From assembly GCA_964599885.1 (NCBI GenBank), contig CAZRHH010000033.1, forward strand, positions 1 to 30,954: a stretch of 30,954 nt of DNA, given 5' to 3'. The first letter of the stretch is position 1. Every line of letters begins with the position of its first letter. Below, one piece after another: positions 7,228-13,532 of the stretch. The position numbers were made by a program, and so were the translations under genes. The notes below the pieces were generated by a model, which was not told where the DNA came from, made no database searches, and was given only the letters and a program-made list of their open reading frames with translations. The stretch is from CAZRHH01 sp964599885. Lineage in GTDB: Bacteria > Chloroflexota > Dehalococcoidia > DSTF01 > JACRBR01.

Positions 7228-7557
7228 ATGACCCCGCAAGAATCGACCGTCGCGAACGCCGACCTCTGGACCAAGTACTTCCAGGACGAATGGAGCCGCT
7301 GGCTCGACCCGTTCAACCTGCGCGCCGCTGACACCGTCACTCCCGTCGCTGAGGGCACCGGGGCGCGCGTCGCCGGCTTCCTGTCGCTCGTCGCCGCCGG
7401 GCCGATCGCCTGGCTGTACAGCAGCAACAACGCGCAGGCCGGCGCCCGCGCCCGCGATGACGCCAATACGAACGAGCAGCCGCTGATGCTGCCGCACGAG
7501 GGTGGCATCGACGAGATGGGCGAACTCGCCGGCATCGCCGAGGGCGCGGCCGCCTAG
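7228..7557 (+). CDS. Small protein of unknown function
   Basis: 109 residues, not recognised. An acidic, Trp-rich N-terminus (LWTKYFQDEWSRWLDPF) is followed by one short hydrophobic segment (VAGFLSLVAAGPIAWLYSS, about 50-68), then a polar Ala/Gly/Glu tail ending in GIAEGAAA. The opening DxWxKYFxDEW resembles small accessory proteins that bind other macromolecules, but no function is assigned. GGAG at 7215-7218 lies nine bases before the ATG, and a UUCG hairpin follows the stop. Confidence 0.65.
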   Translation: MTPQESTVANADLWTKYFQDEWSRWLDPFNLRAADTVTPVAEGTGARVAGFLSLVAAGPIAWLYSSNNAQAGARARDDANTNEQPLMLPHEGGIDEMGELAGIAEGAAA

Positions 7558-7584
7558 TTCGCACAAGCACGCAACATGCAGATT

Positions 7585-7606
7585 GAGGAGCGCTTCGGCG
7601 CTCCTT
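7585..7606. terminator. UUCG hairpin between convergent genes
   Basis: GGAGCGC (7587-7593), TTCG loop, GCGCTCC (7598-7604), extended by an A-T pair. A very stable tetraloop hairpin between convergent genes. There is no T-tract, so its efficiency as a terminator is uncertain. Confidence 0.55.
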
Positions 7607-7617
7607 CACTGTGTCCG

Positions 7618-7995
7618 TTACGGCTCCTGCTCGTAAACCACGACGTGCCAGTGCAAATGTGTGTTGTGCTGATACCTGCCGAGGTTCGTGAACACCTCGC
7701 TCGCACGGTGCTCGGACTCTACTGAGGCCGCCATCTCTCGCACGAGCGTCAGTGTGCCGGCCAGCGCAAGTTGATCATCGGGAAGCGCGTCGACGAGCGA
7801 CCGTACGTGACGTTTTGGGATGACGATCACGTGGACGGGATACAGCGGTTCCGGCGCGAGAAGCGCGAGGGCGTGCTCGTTCTCGCCCACGCTTGCTACG
7901 CCTGCGGTGCCGGGTATGACTTGCGCGCAGTACCAGTTTCTCCATGCACGCAGGATAGCCCGCGACGTCTGCGGCGTGCTGCGGTTGCACTCCAC
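7618..7995 (-). CDS. HIT-family nucleotide hydrolase/transferase
   Basis: 125 residues with GTG at 7995. The histidine-triad signature HLHWHVVV (His 113, 115 and 117) is near the C-terminus, preceded by PVHVIVIPKRHVRSLVDA, the conserved strand-helix of HIT proteins. These act on nucleotide phosphoramidates or dinucleoside polyphosphates in the cytoplasm. The family usually begins close to a first Cys-x-x-Cys; here only WYC remains, so it is a non-zinc variant or the start is further in. No clear ribosome site supports the GTG. It diverges from the serine hydrolase gene 41 bases away. Confidence 0.8.
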   Translation of the reverse strand: MECNRSTPQTSRAILRAWRNWYCAQVIPGTAGVASVGENEHALALLAPEPLYPVHVIVIPKRHVRSLVDALPDDQLALAGTLTLVREMAASVESEHRASEVFTNLGRYQHNTHLHWHVVVYEQEP

Positions 7996-8036
7996 GGCCG
8001 CAGCACGTTGAATAAGCGCCGGAGGACGGGCGCCAC

Positions 8037-9500
8037 ATGAAACTCACATCCACAGACTTCGACCGCATCCGCGAGACGGCGTCATCGCTCGTCGAGAAGC
8101 GGCATCTGCCGGGACTGACGATCGGCGTCGTGCAGGGCGACGAGCTGGTGTTCGCCGAGGGCTTCGGGCTGGCGGACATCGAGAGCGAGCGGCCGCAGTC
8201 GCCGGCGCTGCGGCATCGCATCGGCTCCGTGACGAAGACGATGACGGCGCTCTGCGTCATGGCGCTCGCCGACGAGGGCCGGCTGTCGCTCGACGACCGG
8301 ATCGCCGCGCTGCTGCCCGACGTGCCGCTGCACGGGCCGGCGGCGGGCGTCACGGTGCGGCATCTGCTGACGCACACCGGCGGCATCGGCGAGGCGCCGA
8401 CGATGGAGCACGTCACCAGCGCCGACGCGGTGCTGTTCGACGACATCGGCGATGCGATGTCGGTCGCCGAGGCGTACCCGACGGGCGTGCTGATCGAAGT
8501 CGAGCCCGGCACGAAGTGGGCGTACGCCAACCACGGCTTTGGCCTGCTCGGCGAGATCCTGGCGCGCACCGAAAGCGTGCCGGCGGACGAGGTGCTGCGG
8601 CGCCGCATCTTCGAGCCACTCGGCATGACGGACAGCGACAACCTCGACCGCCTGCATCCGCAACTCAGCACCGGCTATCACCGCGCGCCCGACGCCGACG
8701 CGCGCGCGTTTGCCGAGCGCTTCGGCCAGAAGATCCCGGACGAGGAGACCGTCGACGGCCACAACATACGCGGGCCTAAACACCTGTACATCCGCGGCGA
8801 TTCGCTGCGCGCCGCCGGCGCCGTGCAGTCGACGGTCCCCGAGATGGCGCGCTACGCGTCGGCGCTGCTGCGCGGTGGCGGCGGCATCGTCCGGCCGGAG
8901 ACGTTCGCGTCGATGGTGGCGCCGCAGTACTGCCCCGACGACCGGCTCGTCAGCATGGGGCTGGCGTTCCATCGCTGGCAGCGGTTCGGGCGGCGCATGT
9001 TCGGGCACGGCGGCGGCGTCCCCGGCGGCTGGCAGACGATGCTGAGCGTCCTGCCGGACGACGATCTGGCGCTGATCATCTTCCTCAACCTCTCGTCGCT
9101 CGAATTCCAGTTGGTTGAGCAGTCACTGACGGCGGCGCTGGTGGGCGCGCCGCGTGACGCGCGCGAGGCGGCGTGCGCGCTCGACCCGTCGGTGTTGGCC
9201 GCGGCGCCGGGGCTGTACCAGGGCTCGCCGGGCACGCTCACGAATCTGCGCATCATCAGCGGCTTCGGCCGCGTCCGCATCGAAGCGCGCGGCGGCGGGC
9301 TGTACATCCAGTCGCAGCGCGGGTTCTGGAAGGAAGGCGTGCGCATGCTCCCCGCCGACCCGTCCGACCCCACGCTGTTCATGCTCGACAACGCCGACGT
9401 CGAGCCAACGTACGTCGTACTCGTCCGCAACGCCGCGCGCGAGATCGTCGCGCTGCGGTATCAGTTGTATGAGTTGGTGCGCGCGGTGGATCCGGGGTGA
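8037..9500 (+). CDS. Beta-lactamase-fold serine hydrolase (class C/EstB-like)
   Basis: 487 residues. All three catalytic motifs of the serine beta-lactamase/DD-peptidase fold are present: S64-V-T-K67, Y163-A-N165 and H324-G-G in GHGGGVPGGW. Context motifs such as LTHTGGIG and VEPGTKWAYANHGFGLLGEIL are typical. A C-terminal beta-rich domain of about 120 residues follows (LYQGSPGTLTNLRI onward). There is no signal peptide, so it is probably a cytoplasmic esterase or peptidase rather than a resistance beta-lactamase. GGAGGAC lies just before the ATG. The stop overlaps the next gene's GTG by three bases (GTGA), coupling their translation. Confidence 0.9.
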   Translation: MKLTSTDFDRIRETASSLVEKRHLPGLTIGVVQGDELVFAEGFGLADIESERPQSPALRHRIGSVTKTMTALCVMALADEGRLSLDDRIAALLPDVPLHGPAAGVTVRHLLTHTGGIGEAPTMEHVTSADAVLFDDIGDAMSVAEAYPTGVLIEVEPGTKWAYANHGFGLLGEILARTESVPADEVLRRRIFEPLGMTDSDNLDRLHPQLSTGYHRAPDADARAFAERFGQKIPDEETVDGHNIRGPKHLYIRGDSLRAAGAVQSTVPEMARYASALLRGGGGIVRPETFASMVAPQYCPDDRLVSMGLAFHRWQRFGRRMFGHGGGVPGGWQTMLSVLPDDDLALIIFLNLSSLEFQLVEQSLTAALVGAPRDAREAACALDPSVLAAAPGLYQGSPGTLTNLRIISGFGRVRIEARGGGLYIQSQRGFWKEGVRMLPADPSDPTLFMLDNADVEPTYVVLVRNAAREIVALRYQLYELVRAVDPG

Positions 9501-9898
9501 AAACGCGGATCTCGCCGATGCTTGCGGTCAGCGATGCGGGCGCGGCGATCGACTTCTACGAGCGCGCGTTTGGCGCCGTGGAGATGTGGCGGATCGGCGA
9601 ACCGGCGGTGGTTGCGGGGCTGTCGATCGATGGCGCCGAGGTGTTCCTCGCGCAGGAGTCAGCGGTCAACCCGCGCTCGCCGGATGCCGTCGGCCACACG
9701 ACGGTCCGGATCGAACTGTTCGTCGATGACCCGGAGGCAGTGCGGGAGCGCGCGATCGCGGCGGGCGCGCGGCCGGGGAGCCCGATCGAAAAGCACACGC
9801 ACGTCATCGTCGGCAGCGTGACGCCGATGCGGGTGCTGCAGGGCGGCGTCGAAGACCCGTTCGGGCACATCTGGCTGATCGGGAAGTTCCTGGATTAG
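9497..9898 (+). CDS. VOC-fold protein, PhnB-like
   Basis: 133 residues: MKTRISPMLAVSDAGAAIDFYERAFGA, then GAEVFLAQES, VRIELFVDDPEAVRERAIAAGA and VEDPFGHIWLIGKF. This is the PhnB/glyoxalase-superfamily pattern with the conserved D-P-F-G-H-x-W near the end. The function is unknown for most members. It starts with a GTG that overlaps the TGA of the serine hydrolase, so it is translated with it. Confidence 0.88.
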   Translation: MKTRISPMLAVSDAGAAIDFYERAFGAVEMWRIGEPAVVAGLSIDGAEVFLAQESAVNPRSPDAVGHTTVRIELFVDDPEAVRERAIAAGARPGSPIEKHTHVIVGSVTPMRVLQGGVEDPFGHIWLIGKFLD

Positions 9899-9939
9899 GC
9901 GTGGCCGACGGTGCGACATCGATGCGCCTACACAGCCGC

Positions 9940-9945
9940 TACACT
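9940..9945 (+). promoter_or_regulatory. -10 box of a probable leaderless transcript
   Basis: TACACT ends six bases before the ATG at 9952, there is no ribosome site, and transcription would start at or next to the A of ATG. Confidence 0.45.
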
Positions 9946-9951
9946 CCGCCC

Positions 9952-10422
9952 ATGAACCTGATCTTCATCTACGGGCCGCCGGGCGTCGGCAAGTTCACCG
10001 TCGCGACGGAACTGGCCGCGCTGACGGGCTACAAGCTCTTTCACAATCACCAGAGTATCGATGCCGTGCGGCCGGTGTTCACGTTCGGCGAGGAGCCGTT
10101 CGCCCGGCTTCTGATGCAGATCCGGCTGCTCGTGCTCGAAGAGGCGGCGCGTGAAGGCGTCGATGTCATCTTCACGTTCGTCTACGCGTCGGCGGTCGAT
10201 GACCAGATCGTCGCCGATCTCTGCGAGGTCGTCGAGCGTCACGGCGGCCACATCCGGTTCGTCCAGTTGACGTGCGCCCGCGACGTTCTCGATCAGCGGG
10301 TGCAGGCGCAGGGCCGCGCAGCGATGGGTAAGCTGACGGACATCGAGCGCGTACGCGACTACCACGCGATGTACGAACTGTTCTCGCCGATCGCCGGCCG
10401 CGACAGCCTCGGAGATCGATAA
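9952..10422 (+). CDS. P-loop AAA/shikimate-kinase-like protein, frameshifted near the end
   Basis: Begins MNLIFIYGPPGVGKFTVATEL, with the Walker A GPPGVGK at 8-14, then LFHNHQSIDAV, EGVDVIFTFVYA and a RxxGKLTDIERVR segment, as in small nucleoside/shikimate-kinase-like ATPases of unknown substrate. In frame it stops after 156 residues with RDSLGDR. Shifting frame by one base at 10411-10412 (GG read as one G) continues SLEIDNSDLPPREAAERIV to a TGA at 10478-10480, which looks like this family's normal C-terminus. It is therefore probably truncated by an inserted G, or the assembly has an error. The start is set at the first Met before the P-loop; upstream is a -10-like box and no ribosome site. 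Confidence 0.8.
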   Translation: MNLIFIYGPPGVGKFTVATELAALTGYKLFHNHQSIDAVRPVFTFGEEPFARLLMQIRLLVLEEAAREGVDVIFTFVYASAVDDQIVADLCEVVERHGGHIRFVQLTCARDVLDQRVQAQGRAAMGKLTDIERVRDYHAMYELFSPIAGRDSLGDR

Positions 10423-10480
10423 TTCTGATCTTCCGCCGCGGGAGGCGGCGGAGCGGATCGTTGCGGGTTTCGGGATGTGA
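10411..10480 (+). pseudogene. Out-of-frame C-terminus of the P-loop kinase
   Basis: Read one base later than the upstream gene, this stretch encodes EIDNSDLPPREAAERIVAGF then GM and stop, a plausible 22-residue terminus containing the I-D-N-S-D-L motif common in related kinases. A strong hairpin at 10432-10452 (TCCGCCGC / GCGGCGGA) lies inside it. Confidence 0.7.
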
Positions 10481-10584
10481 ATGCCCTGAACAGTTGCCTC
10501 GAAGGTCCGTTCTGGCACGCCTGGCTACCGGCGGGACACTAGAGCGCCGGTTGATACTCGGCAGTTCTCCGGCCTGGCCGGGCT

Positions 10585-11235
10585 TCACCAGGTTGGCGGC
10601 TTCGTGAACGCACCTGCTGCGTCCGTCAGCGGCGATGGCAGTTGACAATTCCTAAGTACGCTGGGGTTGATTTTTCGAACGTAATCGGTTGCTGCCTGAA
10701 CCAAATGCTTGCTCATCCTTCGAGAACGATGGGTATTAACGGCGACTACGGTCCTGCCAAATTTCTTCCTGATCATGTCGATCGGTGGCACAAGATCGGT
10801 GTCGCTGGAGATTACAACGGCCTTGTCGAAGGCATGATCGAAGCAATCGCCTAGTAGCTGAGTGGCTATGTCAACGTCGGTGCGTTTCTCTTCCATCCTC
10901 ATTACGGTGACCAGTTTGGGTGGGTTGTTGGGTCCGTCCAAATAGACAATCGGGTGCTGCGGCAAAGTCGACGGCCGAGCCGCAAACCACCCATCCCTGT
11001 GTATCGTGACATTCGGAAGTGTTCCTAAGGCGCGAAGGTAGAATGCCTGGTTGGTCGGAGCATCGGGATTATGGGGGAACGCCAGCACCGGCGCCGTGAA
11101 GTACCTGATGAGATTGATTTGGTCCGATGGGAAGAGCGTTTGGCACAGCGCGTCTAGGTCCAACCACTTGTAGGGCGAACGCTTCAAACATCCGCTGAAG
11201 AGATTGAACCCATCTATATAAGCAATAGTTCGCAT
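10585..11235 (-). CDS. NYN-domain (PIN-like) ribonuclease
   Basis: 216 residues. Acidic metal-binding positions of the NYN/LabA fold are visible: IAYIDGFNLF (D8, N11), EEKRTDVDIAT (E115/E116, D120, D122) and VISSDTDLVP (D145, D147). It is predicted to be a metal-dependent RNase; targets are unknown. The ATG at 11235 has GGGGAG three bases upstream. Codons are more AT-rich than neighbours, and it sits with the small unknown gene at 11414 in a patch between typical chromosomal genes. A perfect 7+7 inverted repeat lies upstream at 11265-11285. NYN proteins occur in RNA decay, toxin systems and phage-related loci; none can be chosen here. Confidence 0.88.
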   Translation of the reverse strand: MRTIAYIDGFNLFSGCLKRSPYKWLDLDALCQTLFPSDQINLIRYFTAPVLAFPHNPDAPTNQAFYLRALGTLPNVTIHRDGWFAARPSTLPQHPIVYLDGPNNPPKLVTVMRMEEKRTDVDIATQLLGDCFDHAFDKAVVISSDTDLVPPIDMIRKKFGRTVVAVNTHRSRRMSKHLVQAATDYVRKINPSVLRNCQLPSPLTDAAGAFTKPPTW

Positions 11236-11264
11236 ACGCTCCCCATTCGATCTGTCTGCCTAAC

Positions 11265-11285
11265 CTTGTCAGCAGACTTGACAAG
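11265..11285. promoter_or_regulatory. Perfect inverted repeat upstream of the NYN gene
   Basis: Arms CTTGTCA and TGACAAG are separated by seven bases, 30 bases upstream of the NYN start. A dimeric-repressor operator is the simplest reading, with an RNA hairpin as the alternative. Confidence 0.45.
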
Positions 11286-11373
11286 TGGGCGTCCTGCGCC
11301 GATACAATGTTGGTGATACCACCCCTGACGGCTTCGGTCGCAGGGCGAGAATGCCATCGGGAAACCGGTGGCC

Positions 11374-11392
11374 CTCTCATTTTTCCTGAGAG
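11374..11392. terminator. Small hairpin after the 11414 gene
   Basis: CTCTCA and TGAGAG around TTTTTCC; on the minus strand it lies 22 bases after the stop of the small unknown gene. No T-tract follows, so it is weak evidence for termination. Confidence 0.3.
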
Positions 11393-11413
11393 TCGCTCGG
11401 CTATGATCGTCTG

Positions 11414-11770
11414 CTAAGCCGGCTCCAACCCCTCCTCATCCGCGTTCGGATAGAGCACATTTATCGTGGCGGTGAGCGCCGCTAGCCATTCCCGTTTCCC
11501 ACGGCTCCAAGGCGTTCCGGCGGCCGGAAGTACCTGGAGCAACCCCATAAGTGCGGGATGGATTCCGGTCGGTGGCGAAGCTCCGCCACTCGCGTAGGGC
11601 GTCCGAGCCGCGGAGACGGCGGGTTGAGGATCTCCGCCGGCTGCTGACCGTGGGCTGGCGGGCGTGGCCTCTCGTTCCGTTCTGGTTCGCGTGGCGGGCG
11701 CGACGAGATAATTTTCGCCGCTGGAGCTGAACCCTGCGGTAGTGGCCGATCGCCGAAGGACACTACCCAA
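11414..11770 (-). CDS. Small protein of unknown function, possible remnant
   Basis: 118 residues read from a TTG at 11770. The first two thirds are low-complexity (Ser/Pro/Ala/Arg). The last 45, IHPALMGLLQVLP, then W-S-x-G-K-R-E-W-L-A-A-L and INVLYP, resemble a short C-terminal module seen in various bacterial hypothetical proteins (H-P-x-x-x-G-L-L-x-x-L-P with a later K-x-W-L). That part is likely real coding. The start is poorly supported: no ribosome site, and the TTG is close to the divergent arsR promoter. It may be the 3' end of a larger gene truncated by rearrangement. Confidence 0.5.
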   Translation of the reverse strand: MGSVLRRSATTAGFSSSGENYLVAPATRTRTEREATPASPRSAAGGDPQPAVSAARTPYASGGASPPTGIHPALMGLLQVLPAAGTPWSRGKREWLAALTATINVLYPNADEEGLEPA

Positions 11771-11782
11771 CTTCGCTTGTTG

Positions 11783-11811
11783 TTGACAACCGCCACCGCC
11801 TATCGTATATT
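11783..11811 (+). promoter_or_regulatory. arsR promoter
   Basis: TTGACA (11783-11788), 17 bases, TATATT (11806-11811): a near-consensus vegetative promoter. The -10 ends six bases before the ATG, so the transcript is probably leaderless. Confidence 0.85.
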
Positions 11812-11818
11812 TCCGATA
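11801..11818. promoter_or_regulatory. ArsR operator 1
   Basis: TATCG, eight bases, CGATA, covering the -10 box and start point. The same TATCG...CCGAT pattern recurs at 12144-12161 before arsM, which supports both as ArsR binding sites. Confidence 0.75.
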
Positions 11819-12120
11819 TGAAGACCATCGACACCACCCTCGCCGAAGCCAAAACCGTCGCCATGCTGCGGGCGATCGCGCACCCTGCCCGGTTCCGCAT
11901 CGTCAAGCTGCTGGCGCAGCGGCAGGCATGCGTCTGCGGCGACCTCGTCGACGAACTGCCGCTGGCGCAGTCGACAGTGTCCGAGCATCTCAAGGTGCTC
12001 AAGGACGCCGGCATCGTCCGCGGCACGATCGATGGCCCCAACACCTGCTACTGCCTCGAGCCCGAGGCGATCGACTGGCTGAAGCGCGAGTTCGGCGCGA
12101 TCAGCGAAGCGTGCTGCTAG
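11818..12120 (+). CDS. arsR: ArsR/SmtB-family arsenic-responsive repressor
   Basis: 100 residues, winged helix-turn-helix: MLRAIAHPARFRIVKLLAQ, then LAQSTVSEHLKVLKDAGIVRG and a beta-wing TIDGPNTCYCLEPEA. Cys38-Val-Cys40 sits in the helix before the recognition helix (QACVCGDLVDEL), the position used for As(III) or Sb(III) by many ArsR proteins; Cys77, Cys79 and a terminal Cys99-Cys100 pair are further thiols. By family, metalloid binding releases the repressor from operators. Two matching inverted repeats, at its own promoter and upstream of arsM, indicate autoregulation and control of arsM. Confidence 0.92.
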   Translation: MKTIDTTLAEAKTVAMLRAIAHPARFRIVKLLAQRQACVCGDLVDELPLAQSTVSEHLKVLKDAGIVRGTIDGPNTCYCLEPEAIDWLKREFGAISEACC

Positions 12121-12143
12121 CGCACGTTTCGTTTTGAGCGCCG

Positions 12144-12161
12144 TATCGGTAATATCCGATT
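12144..12161. promoter_or_regulatory. ArsR operator 2 and arsM promoter region
   Basis: TATCGG, TAATAT, CCGATT: arms ATCGG/CCGAT around a -10-like TAATAT (12150-12155), the same geometry as operator 1. It lies 25 bases before the arsM ATG and gives arsM its own metalloid-controlled start. Confidence 0.7.
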
Positions 12162-12186
12162 GGTAGTCACGAATAGGAGGAACGTC

Positions 12187-12948
12187 ATGACCCGAACAGC
12201 GGACGAGATCAAGGATGCGGTGAAGGAACACTATGGCGGCCGCGCGCGCGACGTATCGGCTACCGCCGGCGCGGAGGGAACGTCGTGTTGCGGCCCCTCG
12301 ACCGAGAACAACCAGCGCACGAAGCTCTACGTCGAAGACGAGATCGGCGGCATGCCCGACACCGTCGCGTCGTACGGCTGCGGCAATCCGACCGCGATCG
12401 CCGCGATGCGCCCCGGCGACGTCGTGCTCGACCTGGGCTCCGGCGCCGGGCTCGACTGCTTCCTCGCGGCGAAGCAGGTGGCGCCGCACGGCCGCGTGAT
12501 CGGCCTCGACATGACGCCGGACATGCTCGAACTCGCGAACGCCAACAAGGCGAAGCTCGGCCTCGACAACGTCGAGTTCCGGCGCGGCGAGATGGAAGCG
12601 ATGCCCGTCGATGACAGCAGCGTCAACGTCATCCTGTCGAACTGCGTGATCAATCTCTCGCCGGATAAAGACGCCGTGTTCCGCGAGTCGTTCCGCGTGC
12701 TGAAGTCCGGCGGCCGCTTCCACGTGTCGGACGTCGTCCTCTCGCGCGAACTCTCGGGCGAAGAGAAGGACGATCTCGCGTTGTGGGCCGGCTGCGCGTC
12801 CGGCGCGCTGCTCGAAACGGACTACCTGGCGCGGCTTGAGAGCGTCGGCTTCACCGGCGTGCGCGTCGACAGCCGCAGCAAGGTCGGCGAGAAGCCGTGG
12901 TACAGCGCTACAGTGTCAGCGTTCAAGCCGGCGGCGAACTGCTGTTAG
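12187..12948 (+). CDS. arsM: Arsenite S-adenosylmethionine methyltransferase ArsM
   Basis: 253 residues, cytoplasmic; methylates As(III) with SAM and thiols to methylated, partly volatile arsenicals. The SAM motif VLDLGSGAGLDCFLAA (80-95) is followed by VIGLDMTPDML and, later, the ArsM-specific NVILSNCVINLSPDK. The three As-binding cysteines of the family are in place: Cys65 (SYGCGNP), Cys153 (SNCVIN) and Cys203 (AGCASG). Extra Cys pairs occur at 34-35 and at the very C-terminus (252-253). AGGAGG (12175-12180) is six bases before the ATG. It lies 66 bases after arsR with its own operator. Confidence 0.96.
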   Translation: MTRTADEIKDAVKEHYGGRARDVSATAGAEGTSCCGPSTENNQRTKLYVEDEIGGMPDTVASYGCGNPTAIAAMRPGDVVLDLGSGAGLDCFLAAKQVAPHGRVIGLDMTPDMLELANANKAKLGLDNVEFRRGEMEAMPVDDSSVNVILSNCVINLSPDKDAVFRESFRVLKSGGRFHVSDVVLSRELSGEEKDDLALWAGCASGALLETDYLARLESVGFTGVRVDSRSKVGEKPWYSATVSAFKPAANCC

Positions 12949-12968
12949 GATCATCGTAGAAAACGAAC

Positions 12969-13033
12969 ACTGGAGCTAGAGGCTGGAAGCTGGACGCGCG
13001 ATTCGATCCAGCCTCTAGCTTCCAGCCTCCAGT
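12969..13033. repeat. Inverted heptamer array after arsM
   Basis: A GGCTGGAAGCTGGA-type run is followed, 12 bases later, by TCCAGCCTCTAGC-type units, forming a long imperfect hairpin between arsM and the MoaD-like gene. Units match those at 141-168 and 414-441. It may act as a terminator or processing signal; no T-tract follows. Confidence 0.65.
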
Positions 13034-13065
13034 GCCACAACGAAGACACACTGTCTGGAGCAACG

Positions 13066-13311
13066 ATGACCGTCAACGTAAAACTCTTCGCCGGTCTCCA
13101 GGGTCTCGTCGGTGCGCCGTCGGTCGACGTGCTCGTGCCCGACGGCGCGACCGTCGGCCAGCTCCGCGCGCAAATCGTCGAGGACTACCCGGTCCTCGAA
13201 GCGTTCATGGGCACGCTGGTCTGCGCCGTCGGCGAGGAAATGGTCGACGTCGAGCGCGTGATCGCCGCGGGCGAGCAGGTCGAGCTGATCCCGCCCATCG
13301 CCGGTGGATGA
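13066..13311 (+). CDS. MoaD/ThiS-family sulfur-carrier protein
   Basis: 81 residues of beta-grasp (ubiquitin-like) pattern, MTVNVKLFAGLQ, then VDVLVPDGATVGQLRAQI, and ending VELIPPIAGG. The C-terminal Gly-Gly is required for thiocarboxylation in MoaD/ThiS proteins, which donate sulfur to molybdopterin or thiazole synthesis. No MoaE, MoeB or ThiG partner is in the window, so the pathway is unresolved; a molybdopterin role is the commoner one for this sequence type. A CTGGAGCAACG ribosome region precedes the ATG. It lies between arsM and a thioredoxin-reductase-like gene, but the long hairpin repeats on both sides argue against one operon. Confidence 0.85.
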   Translation: MTVNVKLFAGLQGLVGAPSVDVLVPDGATVGQLRAQIVEDYPVLEAFMGTLVCAVGEEMVDVERVIAAGEQVELIPPIAGG

Positions 13312-13361
13312 TCGCTCGCCGCTCGGCAAAGTGCACGGTGCGCTCGCTCAGGTATCCGCGT

Positions 13362-13425
13362 CCGTCAGCGCGGTAGGGGCGAACCAACGTGTTCGCCCCG
13401 GTATAGCAGGCCACCCACCAACCCC
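13362..13425 (-). repeat. Hairpin repeat A, copy 3 (inverted)
   Basis: CCGTCAGCGCGGTAGGGGCGAA, then the TTCGCCCCGGTAT arm. Relative to copies 1 and 2 it is in reverse orientation. It shares a GCTGACGG flank with copy 4. It lies after the MoaD-like gene. An AGTCCCC doublet follows near 13441. Confidence 0.8.
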
Positions 13426-13532
13426 AGCGTTGATCCCCCCCAGTCCCCAGTCCCCATTCCGCAACCGCACTGTTACGTTTCACCCACGCCCGTACCGCAT
13501 CGCAGCCGCGCGCCGCCCGCCATCATGCGCGC

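Noticed and set aside
8037..9500. Serine hydrolase as an antibiotic-resistance beta-lactamase
   Set aside because: The motifs show the fold, but there is no signal peptide and the protein has an extra C-terminal domain; esterase/peptidase relatives fit better.
10432..10452. Strong GC hairpin as a terminator
   Set aside because: It has no T-tract and lies inside the out-of-frame C-terminal coding sequence of the kinase.
11263..11412. Possible riboswitch between the NYN and 11414 genes
   Set aside because: A hairpin and a purine-rich loop are present, but I could not match any known aptamer core.
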